From positions 1-64,000 of the forward strand of contig NZ_VIQO01000010.1 of the NCBI RefSeq assembly GCF_007483665.1: a stretch of 64,000 nucleotides of DNA, written 5' to 3'. Below the pieces are notes generated by a model, which was not told where the DNA came from, ran no database searches, and saw nothing but the letters and a program-made list of their open reading frames with translations. Shown piece by piece: positions 7,544-15,868 of the stretch. The DNA comes from Catellatospora sichuanensis. Lineage in GTDB: Bacteria > Actinomycetota > Actinomycetes > Mycobacteriales > Micromonosporaceae. The first letter of the stretch is position 1, and each line of letters opens with the position of its first letter. The translations under genes were made by a program, and so were the position numbers.

Positions 7544-10042
7544 CTAGCGGAGGAACGTCGAGAGCACGGCGGCGGTTCGCCGGCCGTCGTGGACCTCGCG
7601 CACGAACCTGGCCGAGGCCGCGCCGATCCGGGCCGTGCCGGCCCGGTCGTCCAGCATGGACTCCAGCACGCTGATCAGGTTGTGCGGCGTCGCCGAGACG
7701 ATGGGCAGGTCCGGGCCGACGGCCTGGGCCACGCGCTCGCTGATGTACGCGACCACCGGCTTGCCCGCAGCCATCGCCTCACAGCCGAGCGTGCCGTATG
7801 CGCCCGTGGTGAACTGGTCGAGCACGATGTCGGACTCCTTGACCAGTTCGTTCATCTGCTCCCAGGGGATGCCCTCGGCGAGCCGCAGGTCGATGGCCCC
7901 CCGCTTGTGCAGCCTGGTGAGCGCCGGAAGGATCCGGTCCGTGCCCTTGGTCCAGCGCTTGGACGGCGCGTGCATCACGATCGGGCGCTGGCGCTCCATC
8001 ACCGGCCGGTCGCAGGCCCAGGCGTCGGCGTCGATGACGAGCGGCGTCCAGGTCGCCGTAGGGAGATCCTCGAGCAGGTCAGGCGTGGTGACGAACAGCG
8101 GCAGCCCGCACGACTCGGCGATCTTCTGATTGCGCTGGGTGCGCTTGCTCAGCTGGGCGGCGATGCCCTCAGGAGCGTCCCGGAACAGCGAGAACTCGTG
8201 ATTCCTCAGGTGCCGCCGCGGGTCGCGGATCTCGCTGCCGTGGGCCAGAATCGCGACCTGAATGCCGGCGCGGCCCAGCATGGCGAGGTCGCCTTCGATG
8301 GTGGTGCCGTTGAGGTGGCCGAAGACCGGCATGAACGCATCGACGAGCACGTGCGTGTAGCGGCCGAGGACCCGGTGCACCTGCTGTGACTGCACGTTGA
8401 AGTCGGCCAGCCGGTTCACGTCGAGGTAGACGTTGGCCGGGAAGCCGAAGGAGTCGGGCTGCCGGACCATGACGACCTCGGCCGAGACGTCGGTCATCTC
8501 CCGGCAGATCGCCTTGGCGAAGGCCGCGCCCTGTCCGGCGTAGTTGGCCGGACCGAGGCCGAGCCGGACCCGGGTGTCCCCGATCTCCCGCCAGTCTCCG
8601 ACGAGCAGAGGGTCCACCGGCGCGGGATCTTCCTGCACGTCCCACGGGATGTCGGCGGGTGCGGTGGGCACGCGCGCCGACAGGCTGCGGTACAGCCGCA
8701 GCAGCGCCTTGCTCTGGTGCTCCCAGGACAGGTCGTCGAGGATCGCCTCGCTGATCCGCGCGGAGAGCACGGCGCGCTGCTCGTACGCCTTCTCCGCGGC
8801 CACCACGAAACCGTCGACGTCCGTGGACGGGAACACCTCGCCGATGCCGTGCTCCTCGACGAAGGCGCGGACCACTTTGACGTCGCTGGTGACCAGCGGA
8901 AGCCGGGCGTGCAGGTATTCCGAGATCTTCGTGGGCAGCGAGATCTCGCAGTTCGGCACCTTCAGGAACGGGATCAGGCCGAGGTCGGCCGACTGCAGGT
9001 AGGCGGCCACCTCGTACTGCGGCACGTAGGGCAGCAGGTGGATCCGATCCCGCACACCCAGCGTCTCCGCTTGCAGGAGCAGCTGCTTCAGCAGCGGATT
9101 GGACCGGCCCACCACCATCGCGAGGTGGTAGCCGGGCAGCTTCGGCATCGCCGCGATGACGGTGTCGAGGCCGCGCTCCTTGCCCAGCCAGCCGGCGTAC
9201 ACCATGAGCGGGACGTCGTTGTCGAGGTTGCACAGGGCGCGTACGGACAGGCTCTTCTCGCTGGTCGGCGCGATGATCTCGCGGACCGGCGAGTTGCCGA
9301 CCACCACGGGGGTCTCGGCGAGCTGGTAGTCCGTGCGCAGCATCTCGGCCAGCTGCGTGGACACCGTGACCACCGCGTCGGCGGCGGAGATGAACTCGCG
9401 CTCGGCGCCGGTGAACGCGCTGGCCTGCAGGCGGGTCGGCCACTGGACGCCGCGGATGTACTCGTGGGCGTCGTAGATCCACGAGCAGTTCAGCCCGCGG
9501 GCCCGCAGCCGTTCGACGGAGTGGGCCGCGATGACGATGGTGGCGATGTCGTTCGCGTGGATCAGGTCCGGCTTGAGGTCGTCGATGACCGGTCCGAACG
9601 CCTTGTCGAGCTGGGCCAGGGGCGGCCAGTCCCGGCGCCAGTCGCCGGTCGGCGCGACGCGCGAGCTACGGCGCGCGCGCATCTGGTGGACCTCGTGGCG
9701 CAGCTTGCCCACCACCCGGCGAGCGAAGCGCATGCCCAGGTCGCCGACGCGGGCGACGCCCCGGGACCGGGACCGGTTGTCGGCTTCCTTGCCGGTCTGG
9801 GCCAGCCGTTCCGCCGTGCGGCCCAGGCGGGTCTGCGTCTTGGGCCTGGCCGCCGGGACCCGGATCACCTTCAGCGGACCCATGGTCGTCTTCTCGAGGG
9901 TGTGGGCGTCGGTGCTGCCCACGACCGTGACGTCCCAGCCGTCCCGCGCCGCCGCGATCGCCGTCTTCTGGACCCTCGAATCTCCTCTGATGTCGTTGGC
10001 GACGACCACGACCAACCGCGGCTGCCTGGCCTGGGATGTCAT
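7544..10042 (-). CDS. Two-domain glycosyltransferase fusion (GT4-like + second GT-B-like half)
   Basis: 832 aa. Residues about 1-460 form a complete GT4 enzyme: GDSRVQK near 25, LIHAND, DAHEY, then KISEYLHARLPLV near 374 in the donor site. Residues about 480-832 form a second half with its own glycine-rich start (GLGPANYAGQG), a PSKRW loop and a C-terminal GCEAMAAGKPVVAY donor motif. One polypeptide may therefore add two successive sugars. ATG at 10042 follows GGAGG (10048-10052), five bases away. The first half is paralogous to the gene at 1488-3008. It lies downstream of wbpB-like, separated by 119 bp and a hairpin. Confidence 0.82.
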   Translation of the reverse strand: MTSQARQPRLVVVVANDIRGDSRVQKTAIAAARDGWDVTVVGSTDAHTLEKTTMGPLKVIRVPAARPKTQTRLGRTAERLAQTGKEADNRSRSRGVARVGDLGMRFARRVVGKLRHEVHQMRARRSSRVAPTGDWRRDWPPLAQLDKAFGPVIDDLKPDLIHANDIATIVIAAHSVERLRARGLNCSWIYDAHEYIRGVQWPTRLQASAFTGAEREFISAADAVVTVSTQLAEMLRTDYQLAETPVVVGNSPVREIIAPTSEKSLSVRALCNLDNDVPLMVYAGWLGKERGLDTVIAAMPKLPGYHLAMVVGRSNPLLKQLLLQAETLGVRDRIHLLPYVPQYEVAAYLQSADLGLIPFLKVPNCEISLPTKISEYLHARLPLVTSDVKVVRAFVEEHGIGEVFPSTDVDGFVVAAEKAYEQRAVLSARISEAILDDLSWEHQSKALLRLYRSLSARVPTAPADIPWDVQEDPAPVDPLLVGDWREIGDTRVRLGLGPANYAGQGAAFAKAICREMTDVSAEVVMVRQPDSFGFPANVYLDVNRLADFNVQSQQVHRVLGRYTHVLVDAFMPVFGHLNGTTIEGDLAMLGRAGIQVAILAHGSEIRDPRRHLRNHEFSLFRDAPEGIAAQLSKRTQRNQKIAESCGLPLFVTTPDLLEDLPTATWTPLVIDADAWACDRPVMERQRPIVMHAPSKRWTKGTDRILPALTRLHKRGAIDLRLAEGIPWEQMNELVKESDIVLDQFTTGAYGTLGCEAMAAGKPVVAYISERVAQAVGPDLPIVSATPHNLISVLESMLDDRAGTARIGAASARFVREVHDGRRTAAVLSTFLR

Positions 10043-10072
10043 TCGGTCCTCCGTGAGCAGAAAATCATCAAG

Positions 10073-10124
10073 CCGATGGCCCGCCAACGCAGCCCTTTCG
10101 GGCGGTTCGCTGGTGGGCCATCGG
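10073..10124 (-). terminator. Long imperfect hairpin after the WbpB-like gene
   Basis: Arms starting CCGATGGCCC and ending GGGCCATCGG pair over about 23 positions with a few mismatches. The inner GCCC-TTTC-GGGC closes the loop. It lies between the stop at 10162 and the start at 10042 of the next gene on the same strand, so it may attenuate transcription within the cluster. Confidence 0.55.
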
Positions 10125-10161
10125 CGTCACTGTCGGGTCAGCCAGTGGGGTCCGCCACCGA

Positions 10162-11166
10162 CTACATCGTTTCCGGAAGTCGAACCGTCGACTTGGTCTT
10201 CGCCGACTCGAGTACGGCCGAAGCCACCTCGACCGTACGCAGACCCTGCCGCAGTGTCACGATGTCGCTGGGCTTGCCCTCCACCGCGTCACGGAAGCGC
10301 TCGTGCTCGACGAGCAGCGGCTCCCGCTTCGGGATGGCAAACCGGATCATGTCACCCTCGGCCACACCCCGGAAAGAGCGCAGCGCCTCCCACTCGGTGG
10401 TGATCGCGCCATTGGCATAGAACGTCAGGTCCGCGGTGAGCGTGTCGGCGACGAAGCAGCCCTTCTCGCCGGTGATCACCGTGGAGCGCTCCTTGAGCGG
10501 GCTGAGCCAGTTCACCAGGTGGTTGACCATGGAACCGTCGGCGAGCTGACCCACCGCGGCCACCATGTCCTCGTGCGGACGGCCGCTGCGGAAGACCGTG
10601 TGCGCGGACACCGAGACGTACGACTGACCGGTGACCCAGCTGGTCAGGTCGATGTCGTGGGTGGCGAGGTCCATGACCACGCCCACGTCGGCGATGCGGT
10701 GCGGGAACGGGCCCTGCCGGCGGGTGACCACCTGGAAGACCTCGCCCAGCTCGCCCGCCTCCAGGCGGGACCGCAGGTTCTGCAGCGACGGGTTGTAGCG
10801 CTCGATGTGACCCACGCCCGCGACCAGGCCGGCCTTCTCGAAGGCGTCGACCAGCCGCCGGGCGGCGTCGATCGAGGGGGCCAGCGGCTTCTCGATCAGC
10901 GCGCAGATGCCGTTGGCGGCCAGCTCCAGGCCGATCTCCTCGTGCAGCGCGGTCGGGCAGGCGATCACCGCGTAGTCGATGCCCAGCGCGATGAGCTCGG
11001 AGACCGTGGGGACCACGGGCGCCCGCAGCGTGCCGGTGGTGTCGCCCATCGGGTCGACGACCGCGACCAGCTCGACCCCGGCCAGGTTGGACAGCACGCG
11101 GGCGTGGTTGCGGCCCATCGCGCCGAGCCCGATGAGTCCGGCGCGCAGTTTGCGTTCGGTGTTCAC
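10162..11166 (-). CDS. Gfo/Idh/MocA oxidoreductase, WbpB-like
   Basis: 334 aa. The Rossmann motif GLGAMGRNHA is near residue 12, the EKP signature (ALIEKPLAPS) near 92 and DLATHDIDL near 166, all classical for Gfo/Idh/MocA NAD(P)-dependent sugar dehydrogenases. WbpB oxidises C3 of UDP-GlcNAcA to the 3-keto sugar for the following aminotransferase. The direct coupling here (ATGA overlap with the DegT-type gene at 11163-11166) is the expected oxidase/transaminase pair. Substrate is inferred from this context; other amino-sugar pathways also use such pairs. Confidence 0.85.
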   Translation of the reverse strand: MNTERKLRAGLIGLGAMGRNHARVLSNLAGVELVAVVDPMGDTTGTLRAPVVPTVSELIALGIDYAVIACPTALHEEIGLELAANGICALIEKPLAPSIDAARRLVDAFEKAGLVAGVGHIERYNPSLQNLRSRLEAGELGEVFQVVTRRQGPFPHRIADVGVVMDLATHDIDLTSWVTGQSYVSVSAHTVFRSGRPHEDMVAAVGQLADGSMVNHLVNWLSPLKERSTVITGEKGCFVADTLTADLTFYANGAITTEWEALRSFRGVAEGDMIRFAIPKREPLLVEHERFRDAVEGKPSDIVTLRQGLRTVEVASAVLESAKTKSTVRLPETM

Positions 11167-12269
11167 AGCCGGCCCGCCACGGTGTTCACGCCGTCGGCGA
11201 TGTACTCCAGCTCCTCGGCGGTCAGCGACGGGAAGACCGGCAGCGAGAGCACCTCGGCGGCGGCCTTCTCGGTCTCCGGGAGGTCCCAGGCCGGGTTGAC
11301 CTTGCCGTCGGCCGTCAGGTACGGCTTGAGGCGGTGGATCGGCGTCGGGTAGTACACCGCGCTGCCGATGCCCAGCTCGGTCAGGCCCTGCTGCACCGCG
11401 TCGCGGTTACCGTCGGCGACCCGGACCGTGTACTGGTGGTACACGTGCTTGGCGTTGTCCGCGACCGGCGGGGTCACCACGGCGGTGATCCGCGAGTCGA
11501 GGAACTTGGCGTTGGCCTGGCGCTGCTCGGTCCACTGCGGGAGCTTCTTGAACTGCTCCCGGCCGACCGCCGCGGCGACGTCGGTGAGCCGCATGTTGGC
11601 GCCGACGATCTCGTTGGCGTAGCGCTGCTCCATGCCCTGGTTGCGCAGCAGACGCAGGGTGCGGGCGAACTCGGCGTCGGCAGTGGTGATCATGCCGCCT
11701 TCGAGCGAGTGCATGTTCTTGGTGGGGTAGAAGCTGAACGTGCCGGCGATGCCGAACGCACCGACCGGGGTGCCGTTCAGCGCGGCGCCGTGGGCCTGGC
11801 AGGCGTCCTCGAGGACGGCCAGGCCGTGGCGCTCGGCCAGCGCCATGATCCGGTCCATCGCGGCGGGGTGGCCGTACAGGTGGACCGGCATGATCGCGAC
11901 GGTGCGCGGGGTGATCGCGGCGGCGGCGGCGTCGGGGTCGAGGCAGAAGCTGCCCGCCTCGATGTCGGCGAAGACCGGCTCGGCGCCGACCAGGCGGACC
12001 GCGTTGGCGGAGGCGGCGAAGGAGAACGAGGGCACGATGACCTCGTCGCCGGGGCCGACGCCCATCGCGATCAGCGCCAGGTGCAGGGCGGATGTGCCCG
12101 AGTTCACCGCCACGCCGTGACGGCCGTCCACCAGGGTCGAGAACTCGTCCTCGAACGCCTTGACCTCCGGGCCCTGTACGACCATGCCGCTGCGCAGAAC
12201 GCGCACTGCGGCTTCGATCTCGGCCTCACCGATCACCGGTCGTGCCGGGGGGATGGGCTTTCCGTTCAA
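11163..12269 (-). CDS. DegT/DnrJ/EryC1/StrS sugar aminotransferase, WbpE-like
   Basis: 368 aa, normal length for PLP-dependent sugar aminotransferases. The PLP lysine lies in FYPTKNMHSLEGG (about residue 184). VNSGTSALHLAL near 55 and LEDACQAHGA near 155 are the cofactor loops. The enzyme would transaminate a 3-keto UDP-sugar using glutamate. The start is TTG at 12269, supported by AGGAGG (12275-12280) five bases upstream; no better ATG or GTG exists nearby. It overlaps the oxidoreductase by four bases. Confidence 0.88.
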   Translation of the reverse strand: MNGKPIPPARPVIGEAEIEAAVRVLRSGMVVQGPEVKAFEDEFSTLVDGRHGVAVNSGTSALHLALIAMGVGPGDEVIVPSFSFAASANAVRLVGAEPVFADIEAGSFCLDPDAAAAAITPRTVAIMPVHLYGHPAAMDRIMALAERHGLAVLEDACQAHGAALNGTPVGAFGIAGTFSFYPTKNMHSLEGGMITTADAEFARTLRLLRNQGMEQRYANEIVGANMRLTDVAAAVGREQFKKLPQWTEQRQANAKFLDSRITAVVTPPVADNAKHVYHQYTVRVADGNRDAVQQGLTELGIGSAVYYPTPIHRLKPYLTADGKVNPAWDLPETEKAAAEVLSLPVFPSLTAEELEYIADGVNTVAGRL

Positions 12270-12351
12270 GGGGTCCTCCTCGTTTCCTTTTCCGTGCTGT
12301 TCAACGGACCCGCACCGATGGCGAATCCGATTCTATAGTCGCTGCTGAGAC

Positions 12352-13119
12352 TCATTTGGCGGTGCTGAATTCCTCATATGCGGCGAGGACCTCATCGGTC
12401 GGCCCGTCCATCCGGATCACGCCCGACTCCAGCCAGATCGTCCGCTCGCAGGTGTCGCGGACCGAGCTGAGGGAGTGGCTGACCAGGAAGACCGTACCCG
12501 CGCCGGCCCGCAGCTCGCGGACGCGGTCCTCGCTGCGCTTGCGGAACTTGGCGTCACCGGTGGCCAGCGCCTCATCGATGAGCAGCACCTCGTGCTTCTT
12601 GGCGGCCGCGATCGAGAACCGCAGCCGGGCCGACATGCCCGAGGAGTAGGTGCGCATGGGCAGCGAACTGAAGTCGCCGCGCTCGTTGATCCCGGAGAAG
12701 TCGATGATCTCCTGGGTCTTGGCGCGCACCTCGCCCCTGGGCATGCCCATCGCCAGGCAGCCGAGCACCACGTTCCGCTCGCCGGAGAGGTCGGCCATCA
12801 TGGCCGCGTTCACGCCGAGCAGCGACGGCTGGCCCTTGGTGTAGACCGCGCCGCGGGTGGCCGGCAGGAGCCCGGCGATCGCCCGCAGCAGGGTGGACTT
12901 GCCGGAGCCGTTGGTGCCGATCAGCCCGACGGCCTCGCCCTCGTGCGCGGTGAAGCTGACGCCCTTGACCGCGTGCACCTCGCGTACGGTCGCCGACGGT
13001 CCGCGGGAGGCGATCCGGCGCAGGGCGCCCAGCGGCGAGCTGTCCTTGGCCGCACCGTGCACCCGGTAGACGATGTGCACGTCGTCCACGACGACGGTGG
13101 GAATCTTGGTGTCAGCCAC
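12352..13119 (-). CDS. Polysaccharide ABC exporter ATP-binding protein (Wzt/TagH type)
   Basis: 255 aa. Walker A GTNGSGKST near 69, ABC signature YSSGMSARL, Walker B VLLIDEALATGD near 180 and switch His in FLVSHSLSS. This is the ABCA/TagH subclass that powers export of lipid-linked glycans. It stops soon after the nucleotide-binding domain, so it lacks the C-terminal carbohydrate-binding module of O9a-type Wzt. GTG at 13119 follows AAGGAG, and the gene overlaps the permease by eight bases, so the two are coupled. The 82-bp gap (12270-12351) before wbpE-like shows no terminator. Confidence 0.9.
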   Translation of the reverse strand: MADTKIPTVVVDDVHIVYRVHGAAKDSSPLGALRRIASRGPSATVREVHAVKGVSFTAHEGEAVGLIGTNGSGKSTLLRAIAGLLPATRGAVYTKGQPSLLGVNAAMMADLSGERNVVLGCLAMGMPRGEVRAKTQEIIDFSGINERGDFSSLPMRTYSSGMSARLRFSIAAAKKHEVLLIDEALATGDAKFRKRSEDRVRELRAGAGTVFLVSHSLSSVRDTCERTIWLESGVIRMDGPTDEVLAAYEEFSTAK

Positions 13120-14011
13120 GGCCGTACTCCTTCTCGCCACGCCAGAAGTAGAGGAAACCGCCCACGCCCATGACGAGCGCCCAGCCGAAGGCGACGGCCC
13201 ACATCGAGGCCACCGAGAAGTGCGACGGCGGAGTGGTCGTGATGAGCGCCTCGCGGGCCAGCTCGATGAAGACGAGCATCGGGTTGAGGTGCAGCAGCGT
13301 CGAGGCCCAGGTCGGCATGTTGTCGGTCGCGCTGGTCAGGCTGTAGAACACGCCCGAGCCGTAGAGCCAGGTACGCAGCACGAACGGCATGATCTGCTTC
13401 AGGTCGACGATCTTCGAGCCGAGACGGGCCAGCAGCATGGCCAGGCCGCCGCTGAAGACCGTCTGCAGGAGCAGCAGCGGCACGAGGGTGAGCCAGGCCA
13501 GTCGCGGCGGCTCGCCGGTGACCAGCACGATCCCGATCAGCACGGCCATCGAGGCGAGCAGCTGCTGCAGCTGGGTGATGGTGACCGACAGCGGCAGGCT
13601 GGCCCGGGGGAACTGCAGCGCCCGGATCATGTTCAGGTTGCCGGTGATCGACACCGTGCCCGCGGAGGCCACCGCCGACGTGTAGCCGAAGATGAAGATG
13701 CCGCAGCACAGGTACGCGACGAAGTTCTCGATCCGGTCGCTGGTGCCCAGGATCACACCGAAGATCAGGTAATACACCGCGGCGTTGGTGAGCGGGGTCA
13801 GTACGTGCCAGAGCTGCCCGAGTCGCGCCGTGGTCAGCGTCGCGACGTTGCGTGCATTCGCGAACGCGACGATGAAGTGCCGGTAGGCCCACAGCGAGCG
13901 TGCGTACTCGCGCAGACCCGGCCGCTCACCCGCGGCGCGCAGGCCGTGACGGGCCGCGAGCTGGGCTGGTGCGAGGGCGGGATAAGGCTCTGTCACCACA
14001 GCTTCTGCCAT
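13112..14011 (-). CDS. Polysaccharide ABC exporter permease (Wzm/TagG type)
   Basis: 299 aa ABC-2 type integral membrane protein with six predicted membrane segments after a cytoplasmic N-terminus of about 70 residues. The family pattern ARLGQLWHVLTPL precedes the first segment, and DLKQIMPFVLRTWLYGSGVFYS lies between later ones. With the ATPase it would move an undecaprenyl-linked polymer across the membrane. It is the first gene of a minus-strand run (permease, ATPase, aminotransferase, oxidoreductase, glycosyltransferase fusion), and it is divergent from a TetR regulator 152 bp away. Confidence 0.9.
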   Translation of the reverse strand: MAEAVVTEPYPALAPAQLAARHGLRAAGERPGLREYARSLWAYRHFIVAFANARNVATLTTARLGQLWHVLTPLTNAAVYYLIFGVILGTSDRIENFVAYLCCGIFIFGYTSAVASAGTVSITGNLNMIRALQFPRASLPLSVTITQLQQLLASMAVLIGIVLVTGEPPRLAWLTLVPLLLLQTVFSGGLAMLLARLGSKIVDLKQIMPFVLRTWLYGSGVFYSLTSATDNMPTWASTLLHLNPMLVFIELAREALITTTPPSHFSVASMWAVAFGWALVMGVGGFLYFWRGEKEYGRG

Positions 14012-14123
14012 GGTACGGGCTCCGATCTCCAGACTGGGGATGAGTGGCGGTCACACACGGTAGCCGACGTCGAGGAAGAGACGCCACCGTATCGACGTAA
14101 ACGTGATGCTAGTCGGCCGTGCG

Positions 14124-14143
14124 TCGCGACGCAACCGTCGCGT
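14124..14143. promoter_or_regulatory. Inverted repeat, candidate TetR operator
   Basis: TCGCGACG-CAAC-CGTCGCGT: two 8-bp half-sites matching at seven positions. It lies between the exporter operon and the TetR-family gene, just upstream of the TATCGT (14152-14157) I assign to the tetR promoter. A second small repeat, ACGTAAACGT (14095-14104), lies nearer the exporter start. Autoregulation is inferred. Confidence 0.35.
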
Positions 14144-14163
14144 CGCTGCGCTATCGTATGCAC

Positions 14164-14760
14164 GTGCTGGCAGAGAGTAGGCGCGCCCCCGCGGGGGCGG
14201 CTGTGTTGAGAGGGGATATCACCGAGGCGATCCAGGCCGCGGTGGTGGAGGAACTTGCCCAGGTCGGCTACGGCCGGCTGTCGATCGAGGCGGTGGCCCG
14301 TCGCGCAGGTGTGGCGAAGACCGCCGTGTACCGCCGGTGGGGCTCCAAACTCGAGATGGTGCTGGAGATCGTGTCCGGCCTCGCGAGCCAGAAGCTGCCG
14401 CTGCCCGACACGGGGACCCTGCAGGGTGATCTGGTGATCTTCCTGCAGATCCTCACCCGGGCACTGCGGCATCCGCTGGCCTCGCAGGTGATCCCGGACC
14501 TGCTGGCCGAGGCGGCCCGCAATCCGCAGATCGGGGAGAAGCTGCAGCACGCGCTGCGCGCCAACCAGCACGAGATCGGGGCGCTGATCATCGGCCGCGC
14601 CGTGGAGCGCGGAGAGCTGCCCGCGAGCACCGATCCCGACGTGGCGGTGGATCTGATCGTCGGCCCCGTCTACTGGCACCTCGCGGTCACCCGTAACCCG
14701 GTGCCGGCCGACTACGTGCCGCGCCTGGTGTCCGCGGTCATCGCGGGCCTGTCCGGCTGA
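14164..14760 (+). CDS. TetR/AcrR family transcriptional regulator
   Basis: 198 aa. The helix-turn-helix, IEAVARRAGVAKTAVYRRW, is at about residues 33-51, followed by an all-helical ligand domain. TATCGT (14152-14157) stands exactly six bases before GTG 14164 and no ribosome site is visible, so I propose a leaderless transcript starting there. Alternatives are ATG 14158 and GTG 14119. It is divergent from the glycan exporter operon, its most likely target. The ligand is unknown. Confidence 0.85.
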   Translation: MLAESRRAPAGAAVLRGDITEAIQAAVVEELAQVGYGRLSIEAVARRAGVAKTAVYRRWGSKLEMVLEIVSGLASQKLPLPDTGTLQGDLVIFLQILTRALRHPLASQVIPDLLAEAARNPQIGEKLQHALRANQHEIGALIIGRAVERGELPASTDPDVAVDLIVGPVYWHLAVTRNPVPADYVPRLVSAVIAGLSG

Positions 14761-14767
14761 TTCGCGC

Positions 14768-14813
14768 GCACCGCACGCCGCCGACCACCCGGGTGGCCGG
14801 CGGCGTGCGGTGC
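14768..14813. terminator. Perfect bidirectional hairpin between tetR and wbpD-like
   Basis: 16-bp perfect arms (14768-14783 with 14798-14813), with six further pairs (CCACCC/GGGTGG) inside. It lies in the convergent 76-bp gap, so it can serve both genes. Confidence 0.75.
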
Positions 14814-14836
14814 GGGTCGTCATGCTCCGGCCGCCG

Positions 14837-15373
14837 TCACAGGCCGGCGGGCCGCTCCGCGTCGCGGGACACGATCTGGCCCTTCTCGTCGACCCAGCCC
14901 AGGTGCCGGGCCGGGTTGCCGGCGACCAGCTGGTTCGGCGCGACGTCCTTGGTGACCACGGAACCGGCCGCGATCATCGCGTGCTCGCCGATCACGGTGC
15001 CGCAGATGATCGTGGCGTTGGCGCCGAGCGAAGCCCCCCGCTTGATCAGCGTCGGGGTGATCTGCCAGTCCAGGTTCTGCGCCCGCGGCCGCAGGTCGTT
15101 GGTGAAGACCACGCACGGGCCGACGAAGACCGCGTCCTCGATGGTGACGCCGTGGTAGACCGAGACGTTGTTCTGGATCTTCACGAGGTCGCCGATCACG
15201 ACGTTCGTGTCGACGAACACGTTGCGGCCGATCACGCAGCCGGCGCCGATGGTCGCGTTGGTGCGTACGTGGGCCAGGTGCCAGATCTTGGTGCCGGCGC
15301 CGACCTGGGCGCCTTCCTCGACATCGGCGCTCGGGTGCACGAAAACGGGGGGTGTGGAGGGGTTGCCAGTCAT
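14837..15373 (-). CDS. Hexapeptide-repeat N-acetyltransferase, WbpD-like
   Basis: 178 aa left-handed beta-helix protein. Isoleucine/valine-patch hexapeptides run through most of the chain (for example IGAGCVIGRNVFVD, IGEHAMIAAGSVVT). HGVTIED and FTNDLRPRA are shared with WbpD/WlbB-type enzymes, which acetylate the 3-amino group of UDP-GlcNAc3NA using acetyl-CoA. ATG at 15373 has only a weak upstream GGTGG. It stands apart from wbpB/E, beyond the TetR gene, and is followed by the shared terminator at 14768. Confidence 0.82.
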   Translation of the reverse strand: MTGNPSTPPVFVHPSADVEEGAQVGAGTKIWHLAHVRTNATIGAGCVIGRNVFVDTNVVIGDLVKIQNNVSVYHGVTIEDAVFVGPCVVFTNDLRPRAQNLDWQITPTLIKRGASLGANATIICGTVIGEHAMIAAGSVVTKDVAPNQLVAGNPARHLGWVDEKGQIVSRDAERPAGL

Positions 15374-15492
15374 TGTCGACCACCGTGTGCCGGGGCGCTC
15401 CGCGCCGGGGTTTTGGCTGCTGGCGCAGCCGGACGGGTACGAGATTAACCCGTCGGGACCCTGTCGCGGGCGGGGGTCGGCGCAGGTGCCGG

Positions 15493-15837
15493 TCAGTTTC
15501 CGCCGCGGGAGACCTCGACCACGACCTGGCTGTCGGTGATCTCGTTGACCTTCACCGTGAAGTCGCCGACCTGTACGCCGTCGCCGCGCTGCACGGTGAC
15601 CTCCTGGCCGGCCACCTTCAGCGTGACCGAGTCCTGGTTCGCGCTGACGAGCTGCACCTCCACGCCCAGGATCGAGATCTTGGCGTTGGTGACGTTGCGC
15701 TCGAAGGTGATCGTGCAGCCGGTCGTGCTGCAGGTGCTGGTCGCACCCTCGCCGCTGCAACCGGTCAGGGCACCGCCGGTGAGCGCGACAGCCAGCGCTG
15801 CAGTGGCGATGAGACGACTCGTCCTCCGTGCGAACAT
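15493..15837 (-). CDS. Small secreted lipoprotein, unknown function
   Basis: 114 aa. The type II signal peptide begins MFARRTSRL and has a lipobox (LTGC) with the lipidated Cys near residue 27. The mature part of about 88 residues is rich in Val, Thr and beta-branched residues, probably one beta sandwich, with two more Cys in a short TCSTTGC segment. I do not recognise the family. It is divergent from the phosphatase-like gene at 15869. The 119 bp downstream, towards wbpD-like, show no clear gene. Confidence 0.75.
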   Translation of the reverse strand: MFARRTSRLIATAALAVALTGGALTGCSGEGATSTCSTTGCTITFERNVTNAKISILGVEVQLVSANQDSVTLKVAGQEVTVQRGDGVQVGDFTVKVNEITDSQVVVEVSRGGN

Positions 15838-15868
15838 TAGGCGATCATAGACCCATCAGGATCGGGGC

